Shown: positions 10,461 through 21,415 of the stretch, piece by piece | How the letters are laid out: each line of letters begins with the position of its first letter | Position numbering within the stretch: the stretch's first letter is position 1 | Source of the DNA: Podospora pseudoanserina | Taxonomy: Eukaryota; Ascomycota; Sordariomycetes; Sordariales; Podosporaceae | DNA length: 64,000 nucleotides | Direction: 5' to 3' | Assembly (NCBI RefSeq): GCF_035222485.1 | Contig: NC_085925.1 | Span: 2,604,001 to 2,668,000, forward strand | Made by a program: the position numbers and the translations under genes | The notes under the pieces: model-generated | Databases searched by the model: none | Told to the model about the DNA's origin: nothing | What the model saw: the letters and a program-made list of their open reading frames with translations, nothing else

Positions 10461-10515
10461 GTCATAGTATATACTGTGCCTGAGGTTATGTGGGGCTACC
10501 ATTCAGGTTGCTACC
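10461..10515 (+). repeat. 55-bp dispersed repeat, copy 2
   Basis: Reads GTCATAGTATATACTGTGCC and continues to GGTTGCTACC. Inverted relative to copy 1 at 3189-3244. Similarity stops sharply on both sides, as expected for the end of a mobile element. It abuts the 3' end of the NACHT/ankyrin relic. Confidence 0.7.
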
Positions 10516-11590
10516 CGGTGGTTATATTCTGGGCCTGCAGGGCCGTAGTAGTTTTATTATGTGTAGCACTTTGTAAATATACACCGTTCCATAACACCCC
10601 GAGTATGCCCTCTACAGTCAGTGGCTTGCTTGTATTGTTGTCAAACCAAGCCGTAGAGTTTGCATGATACCGTATCATCAACTTGCAAACACGGAACCAT
10701 ACTTCCTTCAACAACTTGGTAGCCTCGTTCCTGAGGGCTGATTCATAGCAGGACACCAAGAAGAGCGCCCATACAGTCCTCCCTTCGTTGAGATGAACTT
10801 GCTGGTTCGGATTTGCGCCTCTGTCCAAGAGTGATTGAACCATTTCGATGTCAATTCCACACTTATCTCTTACCGAGTGGGACGACATCGTCATGGGAGT
10901 GACCCTTCTTGGGCGGAGAGCATAATCCAGTAAAGGCCTTCCCGACTTGCTTTTCAGAGTGCCTGGTTCGGCGTCTAGTTTTGTCTTGACATACTTGGTG
11001 AGTCGAGCCTCTATGGCCAGGGCCAAAGGTACAGTTTCCCCCCTCTCGGTACTCGTCGAGACCTCGTGCTCGAGGCATGTCTCGAAGGGGAGTCCAGTAG
11101 TCTCGCATGGATCTCGCCGTGGAAAACTTGTTAACTCTGTCCATTTCGTACAAGGCAAAGGCCAGAGGTGACTCTGAACAGGTGCTCCGCTTCTCAGCCT
11201 CGTGAGCGTAGTAGATCAGCTCATCGACGATTTGAAAGAGTCGTGTAATGTATGATGCGTTCCAGGCTTCGATTAGGGGTAGGCTCTTCAGAAAAAAGAG
11301 CATCATGTTCCCGAGAGAGACAAGAGGATGGAAATTGGACCGCAGTTCCTTGAGCAGTTCCTCGTAGTAATAGTCTCTCAGATAGTCCCGGACTGTGCGA
11401 TGTAGAAAATCCACTGGGTGATCCAGAAACACCCAGTTCAAGACCCTAAAATCGACACCATGAATTTCCCTTTCCTTCTTCGGAACTGAGCGGCTGCCGC
11501 CTTGGGCTGAGCCAGACTGAGCCAGACTGAGCGAGGGGGTCACAGTTCTGGGCTGCCTCGGCTATAGTTGCCACAGGTCTAAAATGGCGG
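10511..11590 (-). pseudogene. Broken C-terminal half of a fungal NACHT/ankyrin (NLR-like) protein
   Basis: The minus strand encodes the region that follows the NACHT ATPase in fungal STAND proteins: HPVDFLHRTVRDYL (about 11390-11430) with the helical stretch behind it, and then an ankyrin-like unit MVQSLLDRGANPNQ followed by GRTVWALFLVSCYES, ending with a stop at 10511-10513. Such proteins act in heterokaryon incompatibility and recognition. It is broken: the frame changes near 11100 between FALYEMDRVNKFSTARS and TGLPFETCLEHEV, and a 10-bp tandem duplication (GCTCAGTCTG) near 11512-11531 shifts frame just after AEAAQNCDPLAQSG. The ATPase half is not found to the right of 11590, so the relic is also 5' truncated. 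Confidence 0.75.
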
Positions 11591-12683
11591 TACAGTTACG
11601 AGGACCAAGTTTGGGACCTCAACCACTACCACCTAGCCGCGCTTTCCTTCACTCTAACTACATGAGAAGAAAGAATATGCAATTTTAATGTTGAAAAATC
11701 ATGGATATTATATTCGGATTTCAATGTGCTGCTCTCGACCTTTCCCAGTGTCTCTCAACCCGTTGCACCCAGGTTAAGTTGTCCATTTTTCTGAATAACT
11801 TATCATTTTAGACACTTCTTTCACCAAGCGTAATAATGATTAGGTAGTGCGTTATGTATCATCATAGTTTAGCGCCACGACTTAGGATTGCCAAAGGAGG
11901 AAAACGTTTGTCACGACAGTTATCACCTGTGGCGGACAGGCCACCATTTGGGCCGGAATAGCCCGACGTGACCCCGATGCACCCGCGTAAAATAGTGCAA
12001 ACCACAGTGCGGGCGACTTATAGCCCGAATTTGGGACAGCAGTTGGAAACTGCTAAGAGGCGCACAGTGCTCTGATGGCCCGAATCCTGGACCACGGTCC
12101 CAAATCTGGCCCAGGATGTACCAGTACATTCCCTGGGATAGTACACAATACCCCAGCTCGAAATTTGGGATGGTGCGTGACATACCAGCACCGATGGGAT
12201 GGTACATGATATACCAGCACTAATGGGATGCCCCACAGTATACCAGTACATGATAGGCATGAAGCTCTCTTCATGACGGGAAAAAGGTGTTCTGGCTTCT
12301 AGAAACACAGCTGACGCCTTTCGGGAGGGGTTTCATGCTGCCCAGCCACAGGAGGCTCTCAACTTCTGGTTTCCATTAGCAGTCTAACCAAACTAGGTAT
12401 TGCAAGAAGCCCCTCCCACTCAGCTGAGAGGGTTGACCTCCTTGCACCACTCACAGCATCGGTGCCAAGCAAGTCTACCTGACTGAAGCAGCTACCTAAG
12501 CTTTGGGATGGGTGAGTACCCAAACCGTTTCATTTTGAACCCGAACAATCGAGCCAGCCAGTGAAGAATTTTTCCAGCTTCTGACACTGTGTGATGCCAT
12601 ATAAGATACGGCAGAATTACTTTGCGAATCTCAGAACATACCCACAAGCAGGCGGTTGAGCTCACCAACTTCTCAATCCTACC
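11591..12683. other. Gene-free stretch with degenerate repeats
   Basis: Moderately AT-rich from 11650 to 11900. The block 12110-12260 is repetitive (listed separately). No gene is supported here. Confidence 0.4.
12110..12260. repeat. Degenerate minisatellite
   Basis: Imperfect units built on ATACCAGCACYRATGGGATG follow one another with variable spacers (ACATACCAGCACCGATGGG, then ATATACCAGCACTAATGGG, then AGTATACCAGTACATGATAGG, and a more worn copy CCAGTACATTCCCTGGGAT on the left). No coding value is apparent. Confidence 0.55.
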
Positions 12684-13205
12684 ATGCGTCGCCTCTCCGC
12701 CCAAACTCAAACGCCCAAGTGGTCGGAAACCCGGGAAGACCTGTACGCACTGCCCACTCATCAATGATTTATCTTCCTTAGCGCCTAACATAGTACTCTA
12801 GATCATCCCAAAAAGTTCGATGGCCTTGGCCTTTCCGAATCTCCGATGCCAACTAGAGCAGAGGACCAGGATGATGATGAAATTAAAGTCGAATTAAATG
12901 TGGATGGGAACGAGGAAAGGCAGAGTGTCCTGGGCGGCAATCGATATTCCTCAACACCCCTACAGGAGCATGATAACGCCTTGTTTCGCATCCCAGCCCG
13001 AGTGGTTATAACAACTTCCCGCTTCATAAGGATGAATTTTGTGCTGCTTTGCTCCATTATCCTCTTTATCTCAATTCTGGCAGGTTTCATTCTCTCTAGT
13101 TCTATGAGGAGAACCATTGCAACATCATTTGCCCCTTACCGAGCGGGAGGGCCTGACGAGGGTGCAATTGGATATGCCTTTGAACACATGTTCGCACGGC
13201 TCTAA
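12684..13205 (+). CDS. Possible small single-pass membrane protein
   Basis: Hypothetical. The strong part is the exon from about 12794 to the stop at 13203-13205: an acidic stretch (RAEDQDDDEIKVELNVDG), a Ser/Arg-rich link and one clear membrane helix, FVLLCSIILFISILAGFI, followed by a short basic tail. A first exon 12684-12742 (MRRLSAQTQTPKWSETREDL) joins in frame through a 51-nt intron with GTACGC donor and TAG acceptor, giving 156 residues. The donor is weak and the branch site is very close to the acceptor, so the start is doubtful; the alternative start is the ATG at 12846. No family is recognised. Confidence 0.4.
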
Positions 13206-14361
13206 AAGATATCGATATACTAAGACGTGGAAAATGTTCCATGAGTCCCGTGGCAGAAACTAGCGACCTAATCTACCTACATGACCTCTTAAACCCCCTT
13301 GATTGGGAAGTTTGGTAGCAATGTGTCCATGTCACCTCTCCCGTCAAGGCAGTGGAGAATCAAGGACTCTTCATCTCGGTTTCAACAAAAGGTACCTGCT
13401 ATTACAAGACAGACTGTGGCTCAGCGAGCAGGCAGTCAACTGACATGGAGGAGCTGGAAAGCCGCACCTGTATGGTGAAGCCTCAGGCCTTTATGCAGCA
13501 AGGAAGAGCCAATCATGGTATGGCTGAAAAGCGAGCAGATCTCGATTACAGATTGCATCAACACCTACTGCATGCAGTGGGCTTGCCAACATGAAATGTC
13601 AGTTTCCTCCATCACGTTCTCGCCGCTGGATTCCATGAAGAGGAAGTTTGACATCGACCGATACAGGCGGTGGACGTCGGGGCAAGTGGGCAACCGGATC
13701 GATCCCAAGGGGCCCCGATTGTGCAAAGGTCTCACCCGACACATTCACTTCCCTCAGCTTATTCCTGCCGTGAGCCATGAATAGACCATCACTAACCTCC
13801 TCGGTGCCGAACAAACCCCCCAAGATGACGACGACAACACCAACACCTCCCCCCAAAAGCGGTATCACAAAATCAATAAGGACACCTTTCAACCCAACAA
13901 CCACCCAAAACCATTCCACATGTGGGGGGAGCACAAGCTAAAGTAAAAAACCCTCTCAGTCTTGGCAAGCCCCCCAATAGCGTATCTAATAGACCGTTTC
14001 AGCAGGTCGATAGAACGTCCCGAATATTCCGCGCCGATCCAGAAGGTAGCACCGAGCCACTGATGCCGAAGTAAAGCCTACCTTACTCAATCTGAAGCGA
14101 GCTCTGCCACTGCCGAGCCATGAGCACGCGGGCGTCAGGTTTCAGAATGGATGCTACCCTGGTCGGACAGTATCCGCCCAATTGCTTGCGTGCTTTGGTT
14201 CGGGATGCCACACTTTTTGACAAGACGGGCAAGACGACACCCCCATCGTAGGCTCCGTGGTAGCATCCAGCAGAATGGCGATCAATGCGGGGTACTAAAG
14301 TTAGCATTAACCACCACACCCACACCACACCTACCTACAACAGCCACAAAAACCGACAACA
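13206..14361. other. Unresolved stretch, possible gene remains
   Basis: No complete gene. On the minus strand, 13599-14080 reads protein-like pieces in two frames (FWIGAEYSGRSIDLLKRSIR, then a hydrophobic stretch LLGGGVGVVVVILGGLFG), which may be exons of, or debris from, a membrane protein. The pieces could not be joined with convincing splice sites. Confidence 0.3.
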
Positions 14362-14911
14362 TCAGATAGGCCGGCCAGACGGGTCATCTGGTCCGCGATC
14401 TGCCTGTCAGTAGTGGGGGCAACTTCTTCGATTGGCTTAGCTGATAGGACGCACTTTCAGCTTGCGGAAGGAGACTCTCGAAATGGGTGCCATCCAGCAC
14501 CGAGACTGGTGTGCGCCACTGGAATGCCGAAACGGCAAGCCCTTCGCTTCTGGACCACACAGCGGCACAAGCCAATAATGCGGGGACTTCGGCTTGTAGT
14601 CTTCCCTTGCCGTCGAGATCGCCACATCGGTTGTATGCTGCTGACAGTTAGCAATATGTCTTGGGTGTCCTAGAAGAAGTCTGGTGAGAATGGGTCTAGT
14701 GTAACGCGGGGAGAGGCAAGATATGGGCCCAGACGGTCTGGCTGGTATATACCCCCTCAGTGCACTGCCGCTCGATATTCTGACGGTTATTCCTCTCGAA
14801 GCGTTGTGCGCGGAATGCAGCATCAAAACTGTCCGACAAAATCATGACCTGCTCAATATTCTCATGATTCCGATTCAAACTGAGGCATAGGGGGTGAGAC
14901 GACAGCGACAA
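14362..14911 (-). CDS. Weak three-exon hypothetical gene, divergent from the DUF3433 gene
   Basis: A join of 14753-14911, 14455-14640 and 14362-14403 gives 128 residues without a stop. Both introns have good fungal sites: donor GTATAT with acceptor after GCTAACTGTCAG, and donor GTGCGT with acceptor after CTACTGACAG. The product has no signal peptide or membrane helix and belongs to no family recognised here; readable segments are SFDAAFRAQRFERNNRQN and DYKPKSPHYWLVPLCG. The ATG would be only two bases from the start of the DUF3433 coding region on the other strand, which leaves no room for separate 5' untranslated regions and lowers confidence. It may be debris. Confidence 0.28.
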
Positions 14912-14912
14912 G

Positions 14913-17784
14913 ATGTTTCAGGACCCTTCTCGTCGGTCATGGCGGACAGGAGACGCCCCCGTGGTTCTGACACAACCATCTCCGCTCAGCCAAGCGGGCA
15001 GTTGGAGAGACTATGAAAGAGACTTCATGCCCGAGGTTCGGGCGAAACCAGCCAACATGGCTCCCCGGAGAATGGCGTCCCTGCGCCGGATCTCGCCACC
15101 AGATTACAAGCCGACGCCGTTGAGAAGATCGTTCCTGGTGATACTGATCGTCTTGCTGCTGGTCTGTATCGTGTTGCTCGAGTGTGCATGCCAGTTCCTG
15201 CCTACAGAGCAAGACAGGAGGATCATACCAGAGCCCAAGCCGAGCCCGACGAGCAACATCAACAGCACGCCGACAGGCATCGACAACCCTCCGTTGCTGA
15301 AGCCGAGATTGCAATTATCGAGACGACTGTTACAGAACGCAACGTTGGATGACGAGAGAGACAAAGCACCCGCCAATTCTCCAGCGAACACGGTGGTTCC
15401 GATTACGATATCCACTGATTTGCCAGACTCAACTTCGCAAGTAGTACCGGGAGACTTTGCACAGATCGGAACCGTAGCAGTTGGGTCATCTCCCACAACG
15501 GCCGCAGCAACCGACGGCAGGCCTAACCCGCTAAGGTCTGAATCTACCGCTACAGAACCCCCCCTCACGCAACCATCAAGCAACTTTGCAGATATCGGCA
15601 CTCAGACCTTCATCTCAACCAAAACAGACCCCGACAACCCCCTCATCGGCGACAGCGGCAATTTCGGCCAAGACGGCACCCAAACCATCACCGAGGCCGC
15701 CCAAGATGCCAACCCCGCCGGCTTCATCGGCATCGTCCTTCCCTCCACCACTCTGGACGAGGTTGTATCAACCGTGACAAAAGAGACCACCATCATCGGA
15801 GTACCAGCGACAACAACAGTGATAGGGGTCACAACCGAGAGCGGCCTTGTCCTCTCCTTCACTGAGACCCGGACCGTCGACCAAATTGTGACGTTGGTGC
15901 CATCACCAACGACAATCTTCAATGTTGTTACAGCCGTGTCACCATCGTTTGTGACGCTGTCTGTTGAGATCTTGAGTGATGATGACGGGACCCCGACCGT
16001 CACAGTCATCAACACTCCTCCACCTGTCTTTTCTCCGGAAGTTATCACGGTGACCGACTCGAGAGGTGTTCCGACACTGACAGTTACCACAGACGTGGTG
16101 GTACCGCCGAGAACCAAGGTCGTTACCAACTTCCAGGGAGTCCCAACAGCCACCATCACTGAGTTCCCAACCGTCCCCACTGATACCCCAAAGGAGCCCC
16201 AAGCAGAGGTCTCAGTCTACTTCATCTCTCGAGCCCAATATTTTGTCGGATTCTTTTTGCCAACAATCCTGGCAGTCATGCTCACCATCCCCATCCGCAT
16301 GATTGACATGGCCGCGAAGCAATATCAGCCCTGGCACGCCTTGACACAACGCATGGGCGTCCCCGCTGAGGAGTCGTTATGCTTGCGAACAGGAGGGTTC
16401 CATGGGATCGTGTCCAGCTTCAAAGCGATGGCGACAGGTCAGATGTTGATGGTCTTGACGACATTGTTGACGATTGCCTCTGTATTCTTGGTGCCGTTGT
16501 CCTCTGAGGCAGTGGCGTTGAAGCTGCATGGCAGCTGTACGCCCACCAACTTCAATGGCTGTGCCATGACCTTGGGGGTTTTCCTCGGTCCGGCCCGAGC
16601 GACAACCGCCCTGCTCAGCTTCATGGTCGTCCTCCTGATCTTGATCATGATTGTGCTCCGCAAATGGCGCACTGGCGTAGCAGCCAATCCGTGGACCATT
16701 GCTGGTATGGGTTCGCTGGCTACCAACAGGGAAACCCGCGCTGCATTCTGCTCCCTTCCTCCCGACAAGGGGAAAGGACTTAGTCACGACAAACTGGTGA
16801 ACGGCTTTGGTGACAGGACGTTCAGACTGGGCCACTTCTTCAACCACTACGGTATCCCAGAATACGGCGTCATGGCTAGTAGGGCCAACGTCACTATTGT
16901 TCGTCCAGACCGACCGGATTCTGTCAGCACAGGCACGACCTCCCCTCAACACGAGTTGCTCGAGGGTCAAAACTCCAACGCAAAGGCCGAGCGCCACCTG
17001 CCGTTCCTGATGTTGTCATACAGTGGTAGGATTGCATTCCTGCTTCCCTTGACCGGGATCATGGCCGTTGTGTTATACTACAACAACACCGGTGGTGACA
17101 CGGGCTTCGAACGGTTCATGAGCACCCAAAACTTTGGCGTGAGGTCGTTGTTCACGTTGATGGGTGTTGGGATAACCTTGTTTTGGAGTGCCTTTTTCAC
17201 GAGTAAGCATTTTTTGTGACATCTCCGCATGGGAAAAACTCACTGACCTGTTCATCTGTTTAGGCCTGGCTATTCTCAGCCCGTACCAGCTCATGTCTCA
17301 ATCCCCTCGGCCGGCCCATCAATCCATCACTTTGTCTCCGCCAATGAACGCCTTTTCCGGCATCGGGAGCGCAATCAAACGCCGGCACATCTTCCTCATC
17401 GTCGTTGCCTTTGTCGCAATCTTGTCCGAATTCCTTCCCATCCTACTGAACAACGTGCCGTTTCGTGTCACGCAGACGTGGATTGCATCGCGGGTGTGTA
17501 CCTGGCTGGCGGTCGCTATCATGGCCATCATGTGGATTGTCGTCGCTGCCAGCTTTTTTATCAAATGGCCGCACATGCCTGTTGACCCTAGCACGATTGC
17601 GGGAGCAATGTATTATGTGTGCGATTCGTGGATGTTGTGGAGTTTGGAAGGGTTGAGCCAGGTTCCCAAGAAGGAACGCGATCGGAAGGTGAGGGAGATG
17701 GGGATGCAGTACGCGTTTGGGAATATCGTGGGACAGTCGGGGAAGAAGAGGGTGGGGGTTGATGGGGTGAAGGAGTTTGCATGA
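14913..17784 (+). CDS. DUF3433 fungal multi-pass membrane protein
   Basis: Two exons, 14913-17202 and 17264-17784, joined in frame (AFFT|SLAILSPYQL) through a 61-nt intron with GTAAGC donor and TTTAG acceptor; 936 residues. Order: basic, disordered N-terminus (1-70); one helix (about 73-93, LVILIVLLLVCIVLLECAC); a long Thr/Ser/Pro-rich outer segment (about 95-430) with repeated beta-type TVTxxxGxPTxTV units; then the DUF3433 core with paired helices (AQYFVGFFLPTILAVMLTI onward) carrying the family's IDMAAKQYQPWHAL segment; and a final helix bundle. DUF3433 proteins are fungal-specific, at the plasma membrane or another membrane, of unknown function. The Ser/Thr-rich part is probably O-glycosylated and outside the cell. 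No start problem: ATG at 14913 is the first in frame. Confidence 0.85.
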
Positions 17785-18461
17785 TCAACTTGAGCGAGAA
17801 AACACAAGCATAGTTTGTATATAGAACGATAGAGATGATGACATGAAAATAATGAGTTGATGTTTTTCATCGACAGGGAACCCAAGGCTGTCAGTGATTC
17901 CTTCCACACGCCAAGAGAGCGGCCCGTTTGGTGGGGCGGCGATCACCCGCTAGCAGTTGGTGGGGCCTGTCCTGAGGTGTTGCCTCAGTGTGGCTGAACG
18001 AGCAGGCTGAACCTAATGTGCAATCACCAAACACGAGCACACGGTATCCAAGGCTAACTGTGGACCAAAAAAAAATACGTCGAGAGATTAATGTTGGGCT
18101 TCAATTGACCCTCTTCATTAATGATCAAGAAGGTCTTGATACCAGCTCCGAGCCCTTCGACTTGGCTACCTATATTCAAAGGCCGTTTTATTACCATCTT
18201 TCGGCGGTTATCGTTGATTTTTAGAGTCGTTATTTTGTTCCAAGTCCCAGTTTCCTTATCTAGGTTCTGTCCACACATGATAACCTGACGACCTAAGGGT
18301 AAGCAAACTTCAGCCCGGTTCAGCCATCAAAAAGTTCGACACCACCCAGGTAAGTAGTGGTCACCTCTCTGCTTTCTTTCTTAGCACTTAGCACTTCGCA
18401 CAATGCACCACAAATTGCATCACACGACCTTCGTCTCTACATCCAGCAGAAATCCATCACC
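17785..18461. other. Intergenic, 3' flank of DUF3433 gene and promoter of next gene
   Basis: No gene. A nine-base A run lies near 18066-18074. The ATG at 18357 is in frame with the next gene but has a poorer context than 18462. Confidence 0.4.
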
Positions 18462-19565
18462 ATGGCCGAGAAGAACAAGATGCATCCGCAAGGAGAAAGC
18501 TTGTTCTTCCGAAGACTGCCGCAAGAAATGCGAGATCACATCTGGACTCAGCTCTTCTGTTCTACGAGGTTCACTTTTGGATTGTGGGAAGGCCCGGACT
18601 CCCGTGACTGCAAGCGCATCAAGCCTACACCGAGTGGCCTTGCGATGCTTCGCACCTGTCGTCGAGCACAACTCGAGATTGGCGACTCATGGCTACGCCA
18701 CGTTCTGTTTTGCTTCCAAGACACCAAGTCAATGATGGACCGGCTTTCTGTGCTACCCGCAGATACACTTTCAAAGTTGCGGCACCTCAGAGTTAGTGAT
18801 AATGCTTTACTTGAGCTGGGTGACCCTGACGACGGCCGCTATTATCTTTTAACCTCATATTTCAAGCTCCTTCCAGGCCTTCAGCTCGACCAGCTCACGG
18901 TCCTCGGTGCCCGTTTATTTCCGCTCAGCTATGACACGCTCGACGATCTCATCAAGGACGGCAATGGATGGAAAACGTTGCACTACATCTCCCACAGCTC
19001 AAAGATGCTCGGATTCGCGTCAGGATACGGCCCCTACGGCCCAGGGTTGGGAGGCAATCCCCAGTACTGCAGGAAGTCACAGCCAAAGCACTGGCAAGGT
19101 GTCTTGGAAGATCGTGACGGTGTAGCCTCGGGTCCTTCCGCGACAATCTACAGAGCTAAGGAACTAGCCCAATATGGTTCGATCCTAGACCCCAACAAGC
19201 GGGTGATATTCGAACAAAAACCGCACTGCGGCCAAGATCTGCAACCGAATGAATTTCATGAGGACCCCGAACTCATGTCTGGAGATGAGAAAAAGAAAGA
19301 ACTGATGGTCGTTGTGAAGAGGGGCACTGGGGTCAAGTACGAGGAACGGGACTCCCCGCTGATTGAATGGGATTTGCGGCGTGACTTCCCGAATATGACG
19401 TGGGAGGAGATTTTCGATCATTATCTTCAAGAACCAGGTTATCCCCCTTATGCCGAGGAAGAGGAGAGAAAGAAGAAGGCTTTCATTTTGCCCATCCAAG
19501 AAGATTTCTACAAGGACGTTGATGAGTATGTGTGGTCTGGGTACCACCTTGACGAGGGATATTAG
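18462..19565 (+). CDS. F-box-like / DUF7730-like fungal protein
   Basis: Single exon, 367 residues from the ATG at 18462 (context ATCACCATGGCC, a better start than the in-frame ATG at 18357). The N-terminus has FFRRLPQEMRDHIWTQLF, the short LPxExRxxIW motif that opens fungal F-box-like and DUF7730 proteins, followed by PSGLAMLRTCRRAQLE, the usual second helix where such proteins carry LLxTCRxxxxE. The rest is mixed charged sequence with an acidic C-terminus. Proteins of this kind are numerous in filamentous fungi and are thought to act as adaptors, possibly for SCF ubiquitin ligases, but targets are not known. No signal peptide or membrane helix. Confidence 0.75.
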   Translation: MAEKNKMHPQGESLFFRRLPQEMRDHIWTQLFCSTRFTFGLWEGPDSRDCKRIKPTPSGLAMLRTCRRAQLEIGDSWLRHVLFCFQDTKSMMDRLSVLPADTLSKLRHLRVSDNALLELGDPDDGRYYLLTSYFKLLPGLQLDQLTVLGARLFPLSYDTLDDLIKDGNGWKTLHYISHSSKMLGFASGYGPYGPGLGGNPQYCRKSQPKHWQGVLEDRDGVASGPSATIYRAKELAQYGSILDPNKRVIFEQKPHCGQDLQPNEFHEDPELMSGDEKKKELMVVVKRGTGVKYEERDSPLIEWDLRRDFPNMTWEEIFDHYLQEPGYPPYAEEEERKKKAFILPIQEDFYKDVDEYVWSGYHLDEGY

Positions 19566-20027
19566 TAGGGATCAATCACATCATGCTAGGTATCAAGGGC
19601 TCTAGAATTAGGACTTCTATGGCTACATCCCTAGTATGGAAGGGAATTAATCATCTTGCCATACATCTTTTTGCATTTGATCTCGACTTCAACCCGATTG
19701 GATCGCAACTTGCACCCAACTCGATTTGAGCTCCCTCTCGCGCCCATCTCAACTCGCAGCCAACTTACCTTCGGTCTCAGCTTACTGTCGACTTTACCCA
19801 GCTTAAAGCCGGTCATTTCTAGTGGTTCATGTACCTACATTTAGGTTATATCACTGCTGAGAAACCACAAACGTCCGCACGCCCGAGCTGCTGTCAGCCG
19901 CCTCAATAGGAAACGTCCCTCCTAGCCGCCCAACTTTCCAGAGGCATTGGCATCAGAAAAACAAATATCGTGGCGCCAGCAGATCACCATAGTTCGCGGG
20001 TACACGTCTTTACAGTAAACATACTGC

Positions 20028-20037
20028 GGCTTTAGCC
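20028..20037. promoter_or_regulatory. Inverted XlnR/Xyr1-type motif
   Basis: GGCTTTAGCC, inside the longer near-palindrome GCGGCTTTAGCCGC (20026-20039). It carries a GGCTAA-type site on the minus strand and a GGC(A/T)3 site on the plus strand; GGCTAAA / GGC(A/T)4 is the known core for the xylanolytic activators XlnR (Aspergillus) and Xyr1 (Trichoderma). It lies about 125 bases upstream of the TATA box of a xylanase gene, a typical place for such a control site. Binding is inferred. Confidence 0.6.
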
Positions 20038-20047
20038 GCGAGGATAA

Positions 20048-21019
<972 letters not shown>

Positions 21020-21415
21020 GGTGGGAGATGATGCGAAGGTGGGAAAAGGGGCATCGTGGAAAAAGGGGTGGGTTTTATGTAGCTAGTTCTGAGATGGTAC
21101 ATATTTTGCGAGAAAAATGTCACAAGCATGCTTTCTGTGATGCATATTGTTGGCGGTTCGGCGATGAGGTAATGTGCAAGTTCACTGTCTAGAGTAAGGT
21201 ACCTTACCTCGAGTCGCCTGCATCACACAAAAGAGAGGTAGGAAGGTGTCCCAGTTGGCGGATGGTAAAATTAAGACTTTCATTGAAGACACAATCGTAT
21301 GGTGCAGGAGATTCATGCAATCTCTATACACGGCGGTCTATTCTAATCTTCAAAGATCTTCAATTCTATATCTCTAGCTCTTTTCACACCGTTTAGATCT
21401 CACCTCTCTGTGTTC
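21020..21415. other. 3' flank of the xylanase gene
   Basis: No gene. A perfect 14-base palindrome GTAAGGTACCTTAC lies near 21194-21207. Confidence 0.4.

Noticed and set aside
10461-10515. Possible promoter element instead of a repeat
   Set aside because: The second, inverted copy at 3189-3244 with sharp edges fits a dispersed repeat better.
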